Assembly: GCA_947489585.1 (NCBI GenBank)
Contig: CANLEE010000012.1
Coordinates: 62,001 to 126,000, forward strand
DNA from: an uncultured Psychroserpens sp.
GTDB taxonomy: Bacteria > Bacteroidota > Bacteroidia > Flavobacteriales > Flavobacteriaceae
DNA length: 64,000 nucleotides
Direction of reading: 5' to 3'
Shown here: positions 15,819-24,211 of the stretch, piece after piece
How positions within the stretch are numbered: position 1 is the first letter of the stretch
How the letters are laid out: every line of letters begins with the position of its first letter
Position numbers and translations under genes: made by a program
The notes under the pieces: model-generated
What the model was told of the DNA's origin: nothing
Database searches by the model: none
What the model saw: the letters and a program-made list of their open reading frames with translations, nothing else

Positions 15819-16727
15819 ATGCAAAAGATATTAATAACAGGAGCTACGGGTTTAATTGGCGAAGAAATTGTCAAAGTTTGTCATGACCAAAATGTCGTAG
15901 TACACTTTTTAACGACTTCTAAAAAAAAACTTAGTAATAATACTAATTATAAAGGTTTTTACTGGAATCCTGATAACAATGAAATTGATGCCAGTTGCTT
16001 TGAAGGTGTTGATACTATTATTAATTTGGCTGGAGCTACGATTTCTAAGCGTTGGACAGATAGTTATAAAAAAGAGATTATAGCCAGCAGAACAGAAACT
16101 GCTAAATTATTATTAGATACGATAAGGACTAATGATTTTCCTGTAAAGCAAATTGTTTCTGCTAGTGCTATTGGAATTTATCCAGATTCATTGACCAATT
16201 ATTACGAAGAAGACGAAAAAGAAATATCGGACTCTTTTTTAGGAAAAGTTGTGAGTCAATGGGAATCGGCAATCAATGCATTTTCTACCTTAGGAATTAA
16301 GGTCACAACAATTAGAATAGGTTTGGTTTTATCTGAAAAAGGAGGTGCTTTAACCGAAATAGCAAAACCAGTTCGTTTTGGAGCAGGATCAGCTTTTGGA
16401 AGTGGAAATCAGTGGCAGTCTTGGATTCATATCGAAGATTTAGCGCAACTTTTTGTATATGCTGTTAAAAATAACCTCACAGGGATCTATAATGGAGTCG
16501 CTCCAAATCCAGTGACAAATACCGAGCTTATTAAAGCAGTTGCCAAAACACTTCATAAGCCTTTAATTCTTCCGAACATACCAAAATTAGCAATGAAATT
16601 CGTTTTAGGCGAGATGCACATATTGTTATTTGAGAGCCAGCGAGTAAGTGCTACAAAAACTGAAAGTGAAGGCTTCGAATTTAAGTACCATCATCTAGAA
16701 CCTGCACTTTTAGATATTTTTAGCTAA
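15819..16727 (+). CDS. TIGR01777-type NAD(P)-dependent epimerase
   Basis: 302 residues. N-terminal Rossmann motif GATGLIGEEIV, then INLAGATISKRWT, RTETAKLLLDTI and SASAIGIYPDS, the order typical of the YfcH/TIGR01777 group of extended SDR proteins. The C-terminal DUF1731-like end is recognisable in PNIPKLAMKFVLGEMHILLFESQRV. The substrate is not established for this group. It is probably monocistronic from the promoter just upstream. Confidence 0.9.
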   Translation: MQKILITGATGLIGEEIVKVCHDQNVVVHFLTTSKKKLSNNTNYKGFYWNPDNNEIDASCFEGVDTIINLAGATISKRWTDSYKKEIIASRTETAKLLLDTIRTNDFPVKQIVSASAIGIYPDSLTNYYEEDEKEISDSFLGKVVSQWESAINAFSTLGIKVTTIRIGLVLSEKGGALTEIAKPVRFGAGSAFGSGNQWQSWIHIEDLAQLFVYAVKNNLTGIYNGVAPNPVTNTELIKAVAKTLHKPLILPNIPKLAMKFVLGEMHILLFESQRVSATKTESEGFEFKYHHLEPALLDIFS

Positions 16728-16868
16728 TAGCTATTGTATTTAGAAACTTTTAATCTTACTACGTAATTCTACCTGTTTTTAAAAATCACTATTTCTACGC
16801 TTAATATCCTAAATGTATTGGTAGAACTTTGTTAAATAGAATGTATTTGTTTAATTAAAGTTTCATTT

Positions 16869-17417
16869 ATGAAGAGTTTACAAAATATTCCTTTGACCAT
16901 AGTATCTCCAACAAATGTTGATGTGCCAGGTTTTATAACACTTGGTTTAATTAAAGACCCTAATTATGTAAGTGTTCCAATGCCTAACAAGAAACAGGTA
17001 CAATACTGGATGGTTGTTTTTGACAGAAAAACACTCAAAGTTTTAGAGAATTTTATGTTTTCTGATAATAGTACTGTACCTTCTCAATTGACACCTTATC
17101 TTAATAATAGCGATTATTTTTATGTACTTACTACTCGAATAATGGCATCAACTAATGTGCCAACAGGTAGTTTTTATAATTGGTTGATTTCTGAAGGTGC
17201 TGGAGCAGGATTAAAAACTATAGAACAAGAGTTTTATGCGCTTAATTGTGCAGCATATAATTTATTCTCTTACACGTTTGTCAATGTTTTTGGTCCCAAA
17301 GTTGCAACGTCATTAGAGTTTTACAATTTTGAAGACAATCGCTTAGTCACAGCACTAGAATTAATGCCAATTCAAATAGCAGGATCTAACTTATATATGC
17401 CTGTTCAACTTCATTAA
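16869..17417 (+). CDS. Uncharacterised 182-residue protein, twin A
   Basis: No signal peptide or membrane helix. It shares an aligned core with the next gene: QYWMVVFDRKTLKVLE, then DNSTVPSQL, DYFYVLTT, a GAGAGLKTIEQ helix, ALNC, SYTFVNVFGPK and LELMPIQIAG. The first 40 residues differ most. The alternation of strands (YWMVVFD, YFYVLTT, YTFVNVFGP) and one helix gives a small alpha/beta or beta-sandwich fold. A distant similarity to ILEI/FAM3-type modules is possible but unproven. It is first of three same-strand genes ending in a glycosyltransferase. Confidence 0.7.
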   Translation: MKSLQNIPLTIVSPTNVDVPGFITLGLIKDPNYVSVPMPNKKQVQYWMVVFDRKTLKVLENFMFSDNSTVPSQLTPYLNNSDYFYVLTTRIMASTNVPTGSFYNWLISEGAGAGLKTIEQEFYALNCAAYNLFSYTFVNVFGPKVATSLEFYNFEDNRLVTALELMPIQIAGSNLYMPVQLH

Positions 17418-17439
17418 CTAATTTTAAATTATATACATC

Positions 17440-17988
17440 ATGGGAACATCAAATATCGCACTTACAATTAGCTCTTCTAGAAATGAAAACACGAATAGTG
17501 AAATCGCAATAGGTGCAAAAGGAAGCGCTAATTTTAACCATATGCAAACAAACTATCCTCCTAAAGCACAAATATATTGGATGGTGATTTTTGATAGAAA
17601 AACATTAAAAGCTGTTGAGAGTATTGAATTTACCGATAATAGTGCTGTACCAAGTCAAGTGGCAAAGTATCAAAATGACACCAATTATTTTTATGTGTTG
17701 ACAACACAGATGCTGGGCACACCCAACTTGCCAACTGGACCATTATATCAATGGTTAAGAACTGAAGGTGCTGGTAAAGAATTGACAAGAATTGAGCAAG
17801 CCGCTGAGGCATTAAACTGTGGGTCATGGTCTTCGGTATCATATACCATTGTTGATGTGTTTGGGCCGAAAGATGCCAGTACTTTCGAATTTTCTGAATT
17901 AGTGGCGCTTAGACAAATTATTACCTTAGAATTAATGCCAATTGATATTGGTGGTACAACATATTATTCTCCTGTTGGATTAGCATAA
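17440..17988 (+). CDS. Uncharacterised 182-residue protein, twin B
   Basis: A tandem paralog of the preceding gene with exactly the same length (182 residues). It conserves YWMVIFDRKTLKAVE, TDNSAVPSQ, NYFYVLTTQ, a TEGAGKELTRIEQ helix, ALNC and SYTIVDVFGPK. It also lacks a signal peptide. The stop codon overlaps the glycosyltransferase start by one base, so translation of the two is coupled. The protein may be the acceptor or a scaffold for the transferase; this is inferred from position only. Confidence 0.72.
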   Translation: MGTSNIALTISSSRNENTNSEIAIGAKGSANFNHMQTNYPPKAQIYWMVIFDRKTLKAVESIEFTDNSAVPSQVAKYQNDTNYFYVLTTQMLGTPNLPTGPLYQWLRTEGAGKELTRIEQAAEALNCGSWSSVSYTIVDVFGPKDASTFEFSELVALRQIITLELMPIDIGGTTYYSPVGLA

Positions 17989-19259
17989 TGTTAACAACGC
18001 AAGATACTGTTGAAAGTAAATTGAAGATTGTAGCTATAGGTTTATATGTGCCAGGATCTGGTTTTACGAGGGTGCTTACGTCTTTGTTTGCTAGACTACA
18101 AAATAATTATGATATCCATTGGTTAGCTATAGCTTACAAAGGTCCTGTAATTGAAACCAATGGTTATACCATGTATCCAACTAATCTAGAAGGTGGTGAT
18201 CTTTATGCAGCTTATCAAATGGAAGCTTTGGTTAAAGAGCTAACGGCCGATTTCGTTTTTATACTAAATGACTTCTGGATGTTCAGAAATTATGAACGAA
18301 TCATCAAAACTTTAGATCCAAGACCAGTTACTGTAGCTTATATTCCATTAGATGGAAAAATTGATAATCCAAAAGATGTTCAGGATACCCTATTCCTAGA
18401 TGAATTGGTTTGCTACACTAAATTTTCTTTTAATCAAACCCTAAATGCATTTTCTAAACTGAAAGAAGAAAAGGAGCAGCCACGTTGTCATATCATACCA
18501 CATGGAACCGATCTTGGAGATTTTTACCCATTGGAGCAAAGGAAATTATCAAAACAATTTCTAAATCGAGCAGCTATTAAATCGAAAGTATTCCCATCCA
18601 TAAAAAATGTAGATGACAGTTTCATTGTTCTTAATGCTAATCGTATTTCAGAACGAAAGGCATTGCACTTAACAATTGAAGGATTTGCAAAATTCGCAAA
18701 AGATAAACCAAATGCTTATTTATGCTTCCATGTTCCTAATACACCTGAATTTTTATTAAATGAATTAAGATCAGAAATTGAAGCCTCTGATGTACCTGAA
18801 CAAATTATTTTAAATCCATTAGGAGTTGAGTATGTGTCTAACGAGGCTTTGAATACACTATATAATGCCTGTGATGTTGGAGTTAATACATCAATGGGTG
18901 AAGGATGGGGAATGATAGCGTTTGAACATGGCGCTACTGGTGCTGCGCAAATTGTACCAAAACATACAGCTTGTGAAGAGTTATGGGAAGGTAATGCTGG
19001 GTTACTCGATGTTAAAAAATGGAAAGTTCTACATAACAATCCTTTTACAATGGGAGAAGTAAATGCCGATACTTTAAAAGATGTATTAGAGCAATTATAC
19101 GGTGACGAATCTCATCTCTTGTTGCTTTCTGAAAAAGCGTTCAATGTAGTAAACTCTAAAGCCTATGATTGGAATGTGATAGCAGATTCTTGGAATCAAT
19201 TATTTCAAAAAGCAAAACAGTCTCAGCTTAAGAAAATATCAAAACTAGTTTTAGAATAA
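17988..19259 (+). CDS. GT-B fold glycosyltransferase (GT4-like)
   Basis: 423 residues. N-terminal Rossmann-like part with GLYVPGSGFTRVLTSLFARL, C-terminal donor-binding part with NRISERKALHLTIEGFAKF, YNACDVGVNTSMGEGWGMIAFEHGATGAA. The E-x7-E pattern in EGWGMIAFE is the retaining GT-B signature that contacts the nucleotide sugar. No membrane segment, so it acts in the cytosol. The donor and acceptor are unknown. It is coupled to the two 182-aa genes rather than to any polysaccharide locus, which argues for a dedicated acceptor. Confidence 0.87.
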   Translation: MLTTQDTVESKLKIVAIGLYVPGSGFTRVLTSLFARLQNNYDIHWLAIAYKGPVIETNGYTMYPTNLEGGDLYAAYQMEALVKELTADFVFILNDFWMFRNYERIIKTLDPRPVTVAYIPLDGKIDNPKDVQDTLFLDELVCYTKFSFNQTLNAFSKLKEEKEQPRCHIIPHGTDLGDFYPLEQRKLSKQFLNRAAIKSKVFPSIKNVDDSFIVLNANRISERKALHLTIEGFAKFAKDKPNAYLCFHVPNTPEFLLNELRSEIEASDVPEQIILNPLGVEYVSNEALNTLYNACDVGVNTSMGEGWGMIAFEHGATGAAQIVPKHTACEELWEGNAGLLDVKKWKVLHNNPFTMGEVNADTLKDVLEQLYGDESHLLLLSEKAFNVVNSKAYDWNVIADSWNQLFQKAKQSQLKKISKLVLE

Positions 19260-19288
19260 CTAGAAATGCAATTTTAGATTTTCAAAAT

Positions 19289-20068
19289 TTACTTTAGGTA
19301 AACATTTGTAATTAACTGTGAAACAGTAGGATGGTCGTTTCCTCCCGCTGGCTCAATTGTGATATTTAAAGATTCGGTATTGTCAATATAATTCATTGCG
19401 AGCATGTCCTTATTTCTATCGATTATTCCCATGTTTATCATTTCACCTTCGACATCAGCCCACATTTGATAGTCATGATCAGCATCTAATTTTGGAAGCC
19501 GTTTTGTATTAATCACAACTGATTTTTTAGCATCATTAACATAGCTTATTACAGTGGCTTCTGGCATTAGTGCATTGCCTTTCAATACATATTTTTGAAC
19601 ATCGGGATCGTTAATGGCTACATACCATTTATTGGTTTCCATTAAATAATTGTTGAGGTTTTCAATATTCCTATTGAGTTTAGTATTCTCTTCTTCAACA
19701 ACTCTTAACTGCTTTTTTGTAGCATTGAGTTGTGTAAACATATAAATTAAACCAATACAAAAAACAGCAGCTATACCTGCAGTAATTTTAAGATAAGGAC
19801 GCAATGTATTTTGAGATGAGATAGAAACGACTTTTGATGTTGCATTTGAAATGTTTTTAAGTAATTCAGGTTTTACAGAAGTTGGTACATCAATAGCATT
19901 TTCTATGGCTAATGTTTCAAAGCTAGTCTCAATGGCTTCAAGTTCAGTTTTGAGTTCAGGGTATTTATTTAAAGCTGCTTCAATTTGCTGATTTTCAACT
20001 TTTGAGAGCTCACCCAAAACATAACGCTCTAGTAAACCATTCTCTAATATGTAAGTCTTTTCCATCAT
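19289..20068 (-). CDS. RskA-type anti-sigma factor
   Basis: 259 residues. N-terminal cytosolic anti-sigma domain (ENGLLERYVLGELSKVENQQIE, residues 8-29), one membrane helix near 93-112 (ITAGIAAVFCIGLIYMF), a coiled coil (ATKKQLRVVEEENTKLNRNI) and an RskA-like periplasmic domain (WYVAINDPDVQKYVLKG, DYQMWADVEGEMINMG, FTIEPAGG-like ITIEPAGGNDHPT). It holds its sigma factor inactive until a periplasmic signal triggers release. It overlaps the sigma gene by four bases (ATGA). Confidence 0.9.
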   Translation of the reverse strand: MMEKTYILENGLLERYVLGELSKVENQQIEAALNKYPELKTELEAIETSFETLAIENAIDVPTSVKPELLKNISNATSKVVSISSQNTLRPYLKITAGIAAVFCIGLIYMFTQLNATKKQLRVVEEENTKLNRNIENLNNYLMETNKWYVAINDPDVQKYVLKGNALMPEATVISYVNDAKKSVVINTKRLPKLDADHDYQMWADVEGEMINMGIIDRNKDMLAMNYIDNTESLNITIEPAGGNDHPTVSQLITNVYLK

Positions 20069-20622
20069 CTCATTACTTCAATTAAAATCATCAAAAATGC
20101 TACTATTTTTATGTACGACTGTTGTAATTGTTTTAGCGCTTGTTTGATGTAAGATTTAAACGTTCCTAATGGAACATTCATTTCCTCGTGCGCTTCACGA
20201 TGTGTTAACCCATTAAAATACACAAGTTCTATTGCTCGTTGGTGATGAGCATCTAAGCGTTTAATCGTACCTTTTAGTTTAAGATAATCTAATTTATCAG
20301 CTACTTCTTCTGTTCTATTAGTATATACACTTAAATCTTCTACTTGGATGAGTCTGTCAGTTTTCCGGAGAAAATTTAACGTTTTATTCTTTGCGATTCG
20401 ATAAGCCCAAGTATAAAATCGTCCTTTATCAAAATCATAATTTTGAGACTTTTCCCAAATGGTCATAAAAGTGTCTTGCAATAAATTTTTGGCGATGTCT
20501 TCATCTTTACATATTCTGATAATCACACCATATAAAGCTGCCGAATACTTATCATAAATAAGCCCTAGAGCGGTTTCGTCTTTGCTCTGGAGTTTTAAAA
20601 TAAGGGCTTTATCGTCGCTCAT
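20065..20622 (-). CDS. ECF-type RNA polymerase sigma factor
   Basis: 185 residues from the ATG at 20622 (a GTG six codons upstream is possible). Sigma region 2 is at about residues 15-85 (LIYDKYSAALYGVIIRI, LLQDTFMTIWEK, FYTWAYRIAKNKTLNFLR) and region 4 at about 120-170 (AHHQRAIELVYFNGLTHREAHEEMNVPLGTFKSYIKQALKQL). There is no region 1 or 3, as in ECF factors. It is paired with the RskA-like anti-sigma factor downstream and divergent from the fasciclin gene, a likely target. Confidence 0.92.
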   Translation of the reverse strand: MSDDKALILKLQSKDETALGLIYDKYSAALYGVIIRICKDEDIAKNLLQDTFMTIWEKSQNYDFDKGRFYTWAYRIAKNKTLNFLRKTDRLIQVEDLSVYTNRTEEVADKLDYLKLKGTIKRLDAHHQRAIELVYFNGLTHREAHEEMNVPLGTFKSYIKQALKQLQQSYIKIVAFLMILIEVMR

Positions 20623-20752
20623 TAATGTTAAAGATTTCACAAAATAAATCTATAGCTCATCCATAGGTCACAATGCTGTGTAAATATAAATGAAAGTACT
20701 TCAAAACGAAAACAAAGTACTCTAAATAGTTTAACCAATAAATTTAAAAATT

Positions 20753-21265
20753 ATGAAAAAGTTAGTATTGATTTTAACAACAGTTGTAGTATTAACGCTA
20801 AGTCAAAATGTAAAAGCGCAAGGAACAATTGTAGATGTTGCAGTAGGAAATGAAGATTTCTCAACATTAGTTACTGCATTAAAAGCTGCCGATTTAGTAG
20901 CTGCTCTTCAAGGTGATGGGCCTTTTACAGTATTTGCGCCAACTAATGCAGCCTTCGGAAAAATCGACTCAAAAACATTAGGTTCTTTATTAGAAGCGAA
21001 GAATAAAAAAGCATTGGCTAATATCTTAACGTATCATGTTGTATCAGGGAAATTAGCAGCAAAAGATGTTGTTGCGGCTTTAAAGAAAGGAAATGGAACA
21101 GTAGAATTGAAAGCCCTAAATGGTCAAGTTTTAACAGTGATACAAAAAGAGGGTAAGATATGGTTAAAAGACCAAAAGGGTAATTATAGTGAGATTACTG
21201 CAACAGATGTTATTGGAAGTAATGGTGTAATTCATGTAATAAACACAGTCGTGATGCCTAAATAA
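20753..21265 (+). CDS. Secreted fasciclin-domain protein
   Basis: 170 residues. Signal peptide ending VKAQG, then one complete FAS1 domain: H1 box FTVFAPTNAAFGKI, the YH motif in ILTYHVVSGKL, and H2 box GSNGVIHVINTVVMPK. Single FAS1 proteins are usually adhesive or matrix-binding. It lies divergent from the ECF sigma/anti-sigma pair, an arrangement suggesting that the sigma factor controls it. No standard TAnnTTTG element is visible in its upstream region, which fits use of an alternative sigma factor. It ends at a strong terminator. Confidence 0.92.
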   Translation: MKKLVLILTTVVVLTLSQNVKAQGTIVDVAVGNEDFSTLVTALKAADLVAALQGDGPFTVFAPTNAAFGKIDSKTLGSLLEAKNKKALANILTYHVVSGKLAAKDVVAALKKGNGTVELKALNGQVLTVIQKEGKIWLKDQKGNYSEITATDVIGSNGVIHVINTVVMPK

Positions 21266-21291
21266 TTCAATGATTAATTGCTATGAGAAAT

Positions 21292-21323
21292 AAAAAAGCA
21301 TTCACAATTGTGAATGCTTTTTT
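21292..21323. terminator. Bidirectional terminator, 32-base palindrome
   Basis: A perfect palindrome: A6, then a GCATTCACAATTGTGAATGC dyad, then T6. It separates the convergent fasciclin and YceI genes and can serve both. Confidence 0.85.
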
Positions 21324-21346
21324 ATTATATATCTGGAGATATAGAT

Positions 21347-22021
21347 TTAAGTCTTTTTCGCTTTTATTGTAATCTTTAATTCCATGTCATCATTGATGAA
21401 CTTTTCTCCAAGGTTATCAAAAACAGACTTAGATTTAAAGTTAATTCCCCATGTGGTTCTATCTATTGTAAATGGTTCACTTTCTATAGTCATCATGTCA
21501 CCTTCATTGGTAATAGTAACAGGAAATGAAATGTTATGTTTTTGACCTGTCATTGCTAGGTTTCCAGAAAGTCTTGTTTTGCCTGCTGCTATAGATTCGG
21601 TTGCTGTGATTTCAAAAACTGCAGTAGGAAATTTTGTTACATTAAAGAAATCACCTTCTTTACCTTCAACAGTTCCCATCAAATGCGATTCTAAGTTTTC
21701 TTTACCATTGCCAGCTTCTAAATCGGTAACATTGATAGATTTCATATCAATTAAAAATGTACCACTTTGCAACTTGCCGTCATCTGTTTTGAAGACACCA
21801 TTATCAAGATTAATTGTTCCTGTATGCGTTCCAGTTGGTTTAAAACCTTTCCAATGGATAATTGATTCAGAAACGTTAACTGTGTATTTCTGTGAAGTGC
21901 TCTCACTAACTGCTGCTGCTTCAGCATCACTAGTATTAGCTTCGGCCGCTTTATCCTTACAACTTGTAAAAGTAATAGTTAAGGCTAAAATCATTGAAAA
22001 TTTTAAAAATTTCGTTCTCAT
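21347..22021 (-). CDS. YceI-family lipoprotein
   Basis: 224 residues from the ATG at 22021, chosen for its lipoprotein signal peptide ending TFTSC. An upstream extension in frame lies within the promoter. The YceI lipocalin-like domain is evident: VSESIIHWKGFKPTGTHTGTINL, GTFLIDMKSINVTDL, HLMGTVEGKEGDFFNVTKFPTAVFEI, GNLAMTGQKHNISFPV and DRTTWGINFKSK. YceI proteins bind isoprenoid-type lipids in the periplasm. Transcription comes from a full promoter (22050-22080), and the convergent terminator at 21292 closes the unit. Confidence 0.93.
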   Translation of the reverse strand: MRTKFLKFSMILALTITFTSCKDKAAEANTSDAEAAAVSESTSQKYTVNVSESIIHWKGFKPTGTHTGTINLDNGVFKTDDGKLQSGTFLIDMKSINVTDLEAGNGKENLESHLMGTVEGKEGDFFNVTKFPTAVFEITATESIAAGKTRLSGNLAMTGQKHNISFPVTITNEGDMMTIESEPFTIDRTTWGINFKSKSVFDNLGEKFINDDMELKITIKAKKT

Positions 22022-22049
22022 GTGTATGTGTATTAGTGTTTGTTTCGTA

Positions 22050-22080
22050 CAAAAATACACATTGCTAAAAGATAAGTCAA
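22050..22080 (-). promoter_or_regulatory. Full Bacteroidota promoter of the YceI gene
   Basis: On the minus strand TTG (22078-22080), a 20-base spacer, and TATTTTTG (22050-22057). Both parts and the spacing match the -33/-7 consensus. Confidence 0.65.
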
Positions 22081-22105
22081 TTCCGAAAAAAATATTTTGA
22101 TGACA

Positions 22106-22139
22106 TTTTGACATTTTAATAATAATGGCAGTACTTTTG
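22106..22139 (+). promoter_or_regulatory. Full Bacteroidota promoter of grpE-dnaJ
   Basis: TTTTG (22106-22110), a 21-base spacer and TACTTTTG (22132-22139), then a leader of about 34 bases before the grpE ATG. No CIRCE-type inverted repeat is seen. Confidence 0.65.
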
Positions 22140-22176
22140 CCATCTTAAATCGAAGATTTATTTAATAAACTATAAA

Positions 22177-22722
22177 ATGAGTAAAAAAGATAAAGATCAA
22201 ACAATGGAAGATCCTCAAGTTAAAGATGAGGTCATTGATAATGAAGTAACACCTCAAACAGAAGAGTTAACAGTTGAGGAGCAGTTAAATGAAGATTTGG
22301 CAAAAGAAAAAGATAAATTCATGCGTTTGTTCGCTGAATTTGAAAATTATAAAAAGAGAACAACTAAAGAGCGTATCGATTTATTTAAAACCGCTAGTGA
22401 AGATTTAATGATAGCGATGTTGCCAGTTCTTGATGACTTTGAGCGTGCGTTATTGCATATAGAAGATGACAAAGAAGCCGAAGAGTTAAGAAAAGGTGTA
22501 TTGTTGATTTATAATAAACTCTTATCTACCTTAGAGAAAAAAGGATTAGCAAAGATTGAGATTAATAAAGGCGATACATTTAATGCTGATGATCACGAAG
22601 CGATAACGCAAATTCCTGCACCAACTGATGACTTAAAAGGAAAAATTATTGATGTTATTGAAAAAGGGTATAAGCTAGGAGATAAGGTTATCCGTTTCCC
22701 TAAAGTTGTAATCGGACAATAA
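22177..22722 (+). CDS. grpE: Nucleotide exchange factor GrpE
   Basis: 181 residues. An acidic N-terminus, a long helix (EEQLNEDLAKEKDKFMRLFAEFENYKKRTTKERIDLFKTA) and the GrpE beta domain with GDTFNADDHEAITQIPAP and KVIRFPKVVIGQ at the end. It releases ADP from DnaK. dnaJ begins seven bases downstream, forming a two-gene chaperone operon. dnaK is not in the window. Confidence 0.96.
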   Translation: MSKKDKDQTMEDPQVKDEVIDNEVTPQTEELTVEEQLNEDLAKEKDKFMRLFAEFENYKKRTTKERIDLFKTASEDLMIAMLPVLDDFERALLHIEDDKEAEELRKGVLLIYNKLLSTLEKKGLAKIEINKGDTFNADDHEAITQIPAPTDDLKGKIIDVIEKGYKLGDKVIRFPKVVIGQ

Positions 22723-22729
22723 AAAAGAC

Positions 22730-23857
22730 ATGGCAAAGAGAGATTATTACGAAATATTAAAGGTTGATAAAAGTGCGTCTGCTGCTGAGATTAAAAAGGC
22801 TTATCGTAAGATGGCACTAAAATACCATCCAGATAAGAATCCTGATGATAAAGATGCAGAAGCAAAGTTTAAAGAAGCTGCCGAGGCATACGAAGTACTA
22901 AGTAATGCTGATAAAAAAGCACGATATGACCAATTTGGCCACCAAGCCTTTGATGGTGCTGGTGGATTTGGTGGTGGAGGAAGTATGAATATGGATGACA
23001 TCTTCAGTCAGTTTGGTGATATCTTTGGTGGCGCATTTGGTGGTGGCGGTTTTTCTGGTTTTGGAGGCGGATTTGGTGGAGGCCAAAGGCGTGTAAAAGG
23101 AAGTAATCTTAGAATTAGAGTATCATTATCTCTAGAAGAAGTTGCTAATGGTGTTGAAAAGAAGATAAAAGTAAAACGTAAAGTTCAAGCCCCTGGAACA
23201 ACATATAAAACATGTGAAACCTGTAATGGTGCAGGGCAAGTTACACGAGTAACCAATACAATTTTAGGTCGTATGCAAACTGCTTCTGCATGTCCTACAT
23301 GTGGAGGTGCTGGACAAAGTATTGATAAAAAACCATCTGATTCAGATGCTCAAGGACTAAAGGTTCAAGAGGAAACAGTTTCGGTAAAAATTCCAGCTGG
23401 AGTTGTTGAAGGGATGCAGCTTAAGGTGACAGGTAAGGGAAATGAAGCACCAGGACAAGGTATTTCAGGAGATTTATTAGTAGTTATCGAAGAGAAAGAA
23501 CACGAAACACTAAAGAGAGAAGGTGATAACTTGCATCATGATTTATATGTGAGTTTACCAGATGCAGTCTTAGGAACTTCAACAGAAATTGATACAGTTA
23601 CTGGTAAGGTTAGGATCAAAGTTGAAGCTGGTGTTCAATCAGGTAAAATTCTTCGTTTACGTGGAAAAGGTATCCCAAGTATTAATGGTTATGGTAGTGG
23701 TGATTTGTTAGTACATGTTAATGTTTGGACACCAAAAACACTCAGTAAAGAACAGAAAGAATTTTTCGAAAATATGAGGAATGATGAGCACTTCGACCCT
23801 AAACCAGAGAGCTCTGATAAGTCGTTTTTTGAAAAAGTTAAAGATATGTTTTCATAA
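22730..23857 (+). CDS. dnaJ: Chaperone DnaJ with a single zinc centre
   Basis: 375 residues. J domain residues 4-70 with HPD at 33-35, Gly/Phe-rich region 75-118, zinc region 150-205, then the substrate-binding beta domains and FFEKVKDMFS at the end. Only two of the four usual CxxCxGxG motifs are present: CETCNGAG (162-169) and CPTCGGAG (188-195). By the flanking residues (GQVTRV before, GQSID after) these correspond to motifs 2 and 3, which form zinc centre II; motifs 1 and 4 (centre I) are missing. It stimulates DnaK ATPase and delivers substrates. Confidence 0.96.
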   Translation: MAKRDYYEILKVDKSASAAEIKKAYRKMALKYHPDKNPDDKDAEAKFKEAAEAYEVLSNADKKARYDQFGHQAFDGAGGFGGGGSMNMDDIFSQFGDIFGGAFGGGGFSGFGGGFGGGQRRVKGSNLRIRVSLSLEEVANGVEKKIKVKRKVQAPGTTYKTCETCNGAGQVTRVTNTILGRMQTASACPTCGGAGQSIDKKPSDSDAQGLKVQEETVSVKIPAGVVEGMQLKVTGKGNEAPGQGISGDLLVVIEEKEHETLKREGDNLHHDLYVSLPDAVLGTSTEIDTVTGKVRIKVEAGVQSGKILRLRGKGIPSINGYGSGDLLVHVNVWTPKTLSKEQKEFFENMRNDEHFDPKPESSDKSFFEKVKDMFS

Positions 23858-23890
23858 AATACCCTTTTTTAATAAAAAACACTATATTTG

Positions 23891-23925
23891 AATTATCACT
23901 AATCTCAATTAGTGGTAATTTTTCT
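23891..23925 (+). terminator. First terminator downstream of dnaJ
   Basis: A stem of ATTATCACTAAT with ATTAGTGGTAAT (one G-T pair), a short loop, then a T-rich tail. It begins 34 bases after the dnaJ stop. Confidence 0.6.
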
Positions 23926-23943
23926 TTTTCATAGCAATTTTTT

Positions 23944-23983
23944 CCCATCCTTAATTAGTTTTAAGGGTGGGTTTTGTTTTTTT
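23944..23983 (+). terminator. Second terminator downstream of dnaJ
   Basis: A stem of CCCATCCTTA with TAAGGGTGGG (one G-T pair) and an eight-base loop, followed by a T-rich run. It is stacked behind the first terminator. Confidence 0.65.
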
Positions 23984-24173
23984 AGGTGTTATCTGAATTC
24001 TATAGTTTTATCTAAGTGTTTATTGCGTGTTATCTTAAATAATAAGTAGGATAGTATACAATTTAAATGATTGATTTTGAAGCGAATTATAAAAATTAAG
24101 ACAGTAAATTAAATGTGGCGATTAGTCATTCTTATTTTTTTGTACCTATAACTAATCTTCCTTTAATATTTAA

Positions 24174-24181
24174 TATCTTTG
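24174..24181 (+). promoter_or_regulatory. -7 promoter element of the ABC transporter genes
   Basis: TATCTTTG matches TAnnTTTG, ending 30 bases before the ATG at 24212. It overlaps a TTG (24179) that could otherwise open a longer frame, so the ATG is preferred. Confidence 0.5.
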
Positions 24182-24211
24182 CCCACTATTGTTTACACTA
24201 AAGCAAATTTC

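Larger units (their letters stand above)
23858..24211. other. Intergenic region after dnaJ
   Basis: Holds two successive terminator hairpins for grpE-dnaJ (23891-23925 and 23944-23983) and the -7 element of the following ABC gene (24174-24181). About 190 bases between them are AT-rich with no gene or RNA recognised. Confidence 0.6.

Noticed and set aside
21579..22100. Long plus-strand ORF of 173 codons antisense to the YceI gene
   Set aside because: It lies on the other strand of an obvious YceI gene with signal peptide and good promoter; its own product has no domain pattern.
24179..24211. Longer form of the ABC ATPase from a TTG at 24179
   Set aside because: The TTG lies inside the TAnnTTTG promoter element and would be at or upstream of the transcription start.
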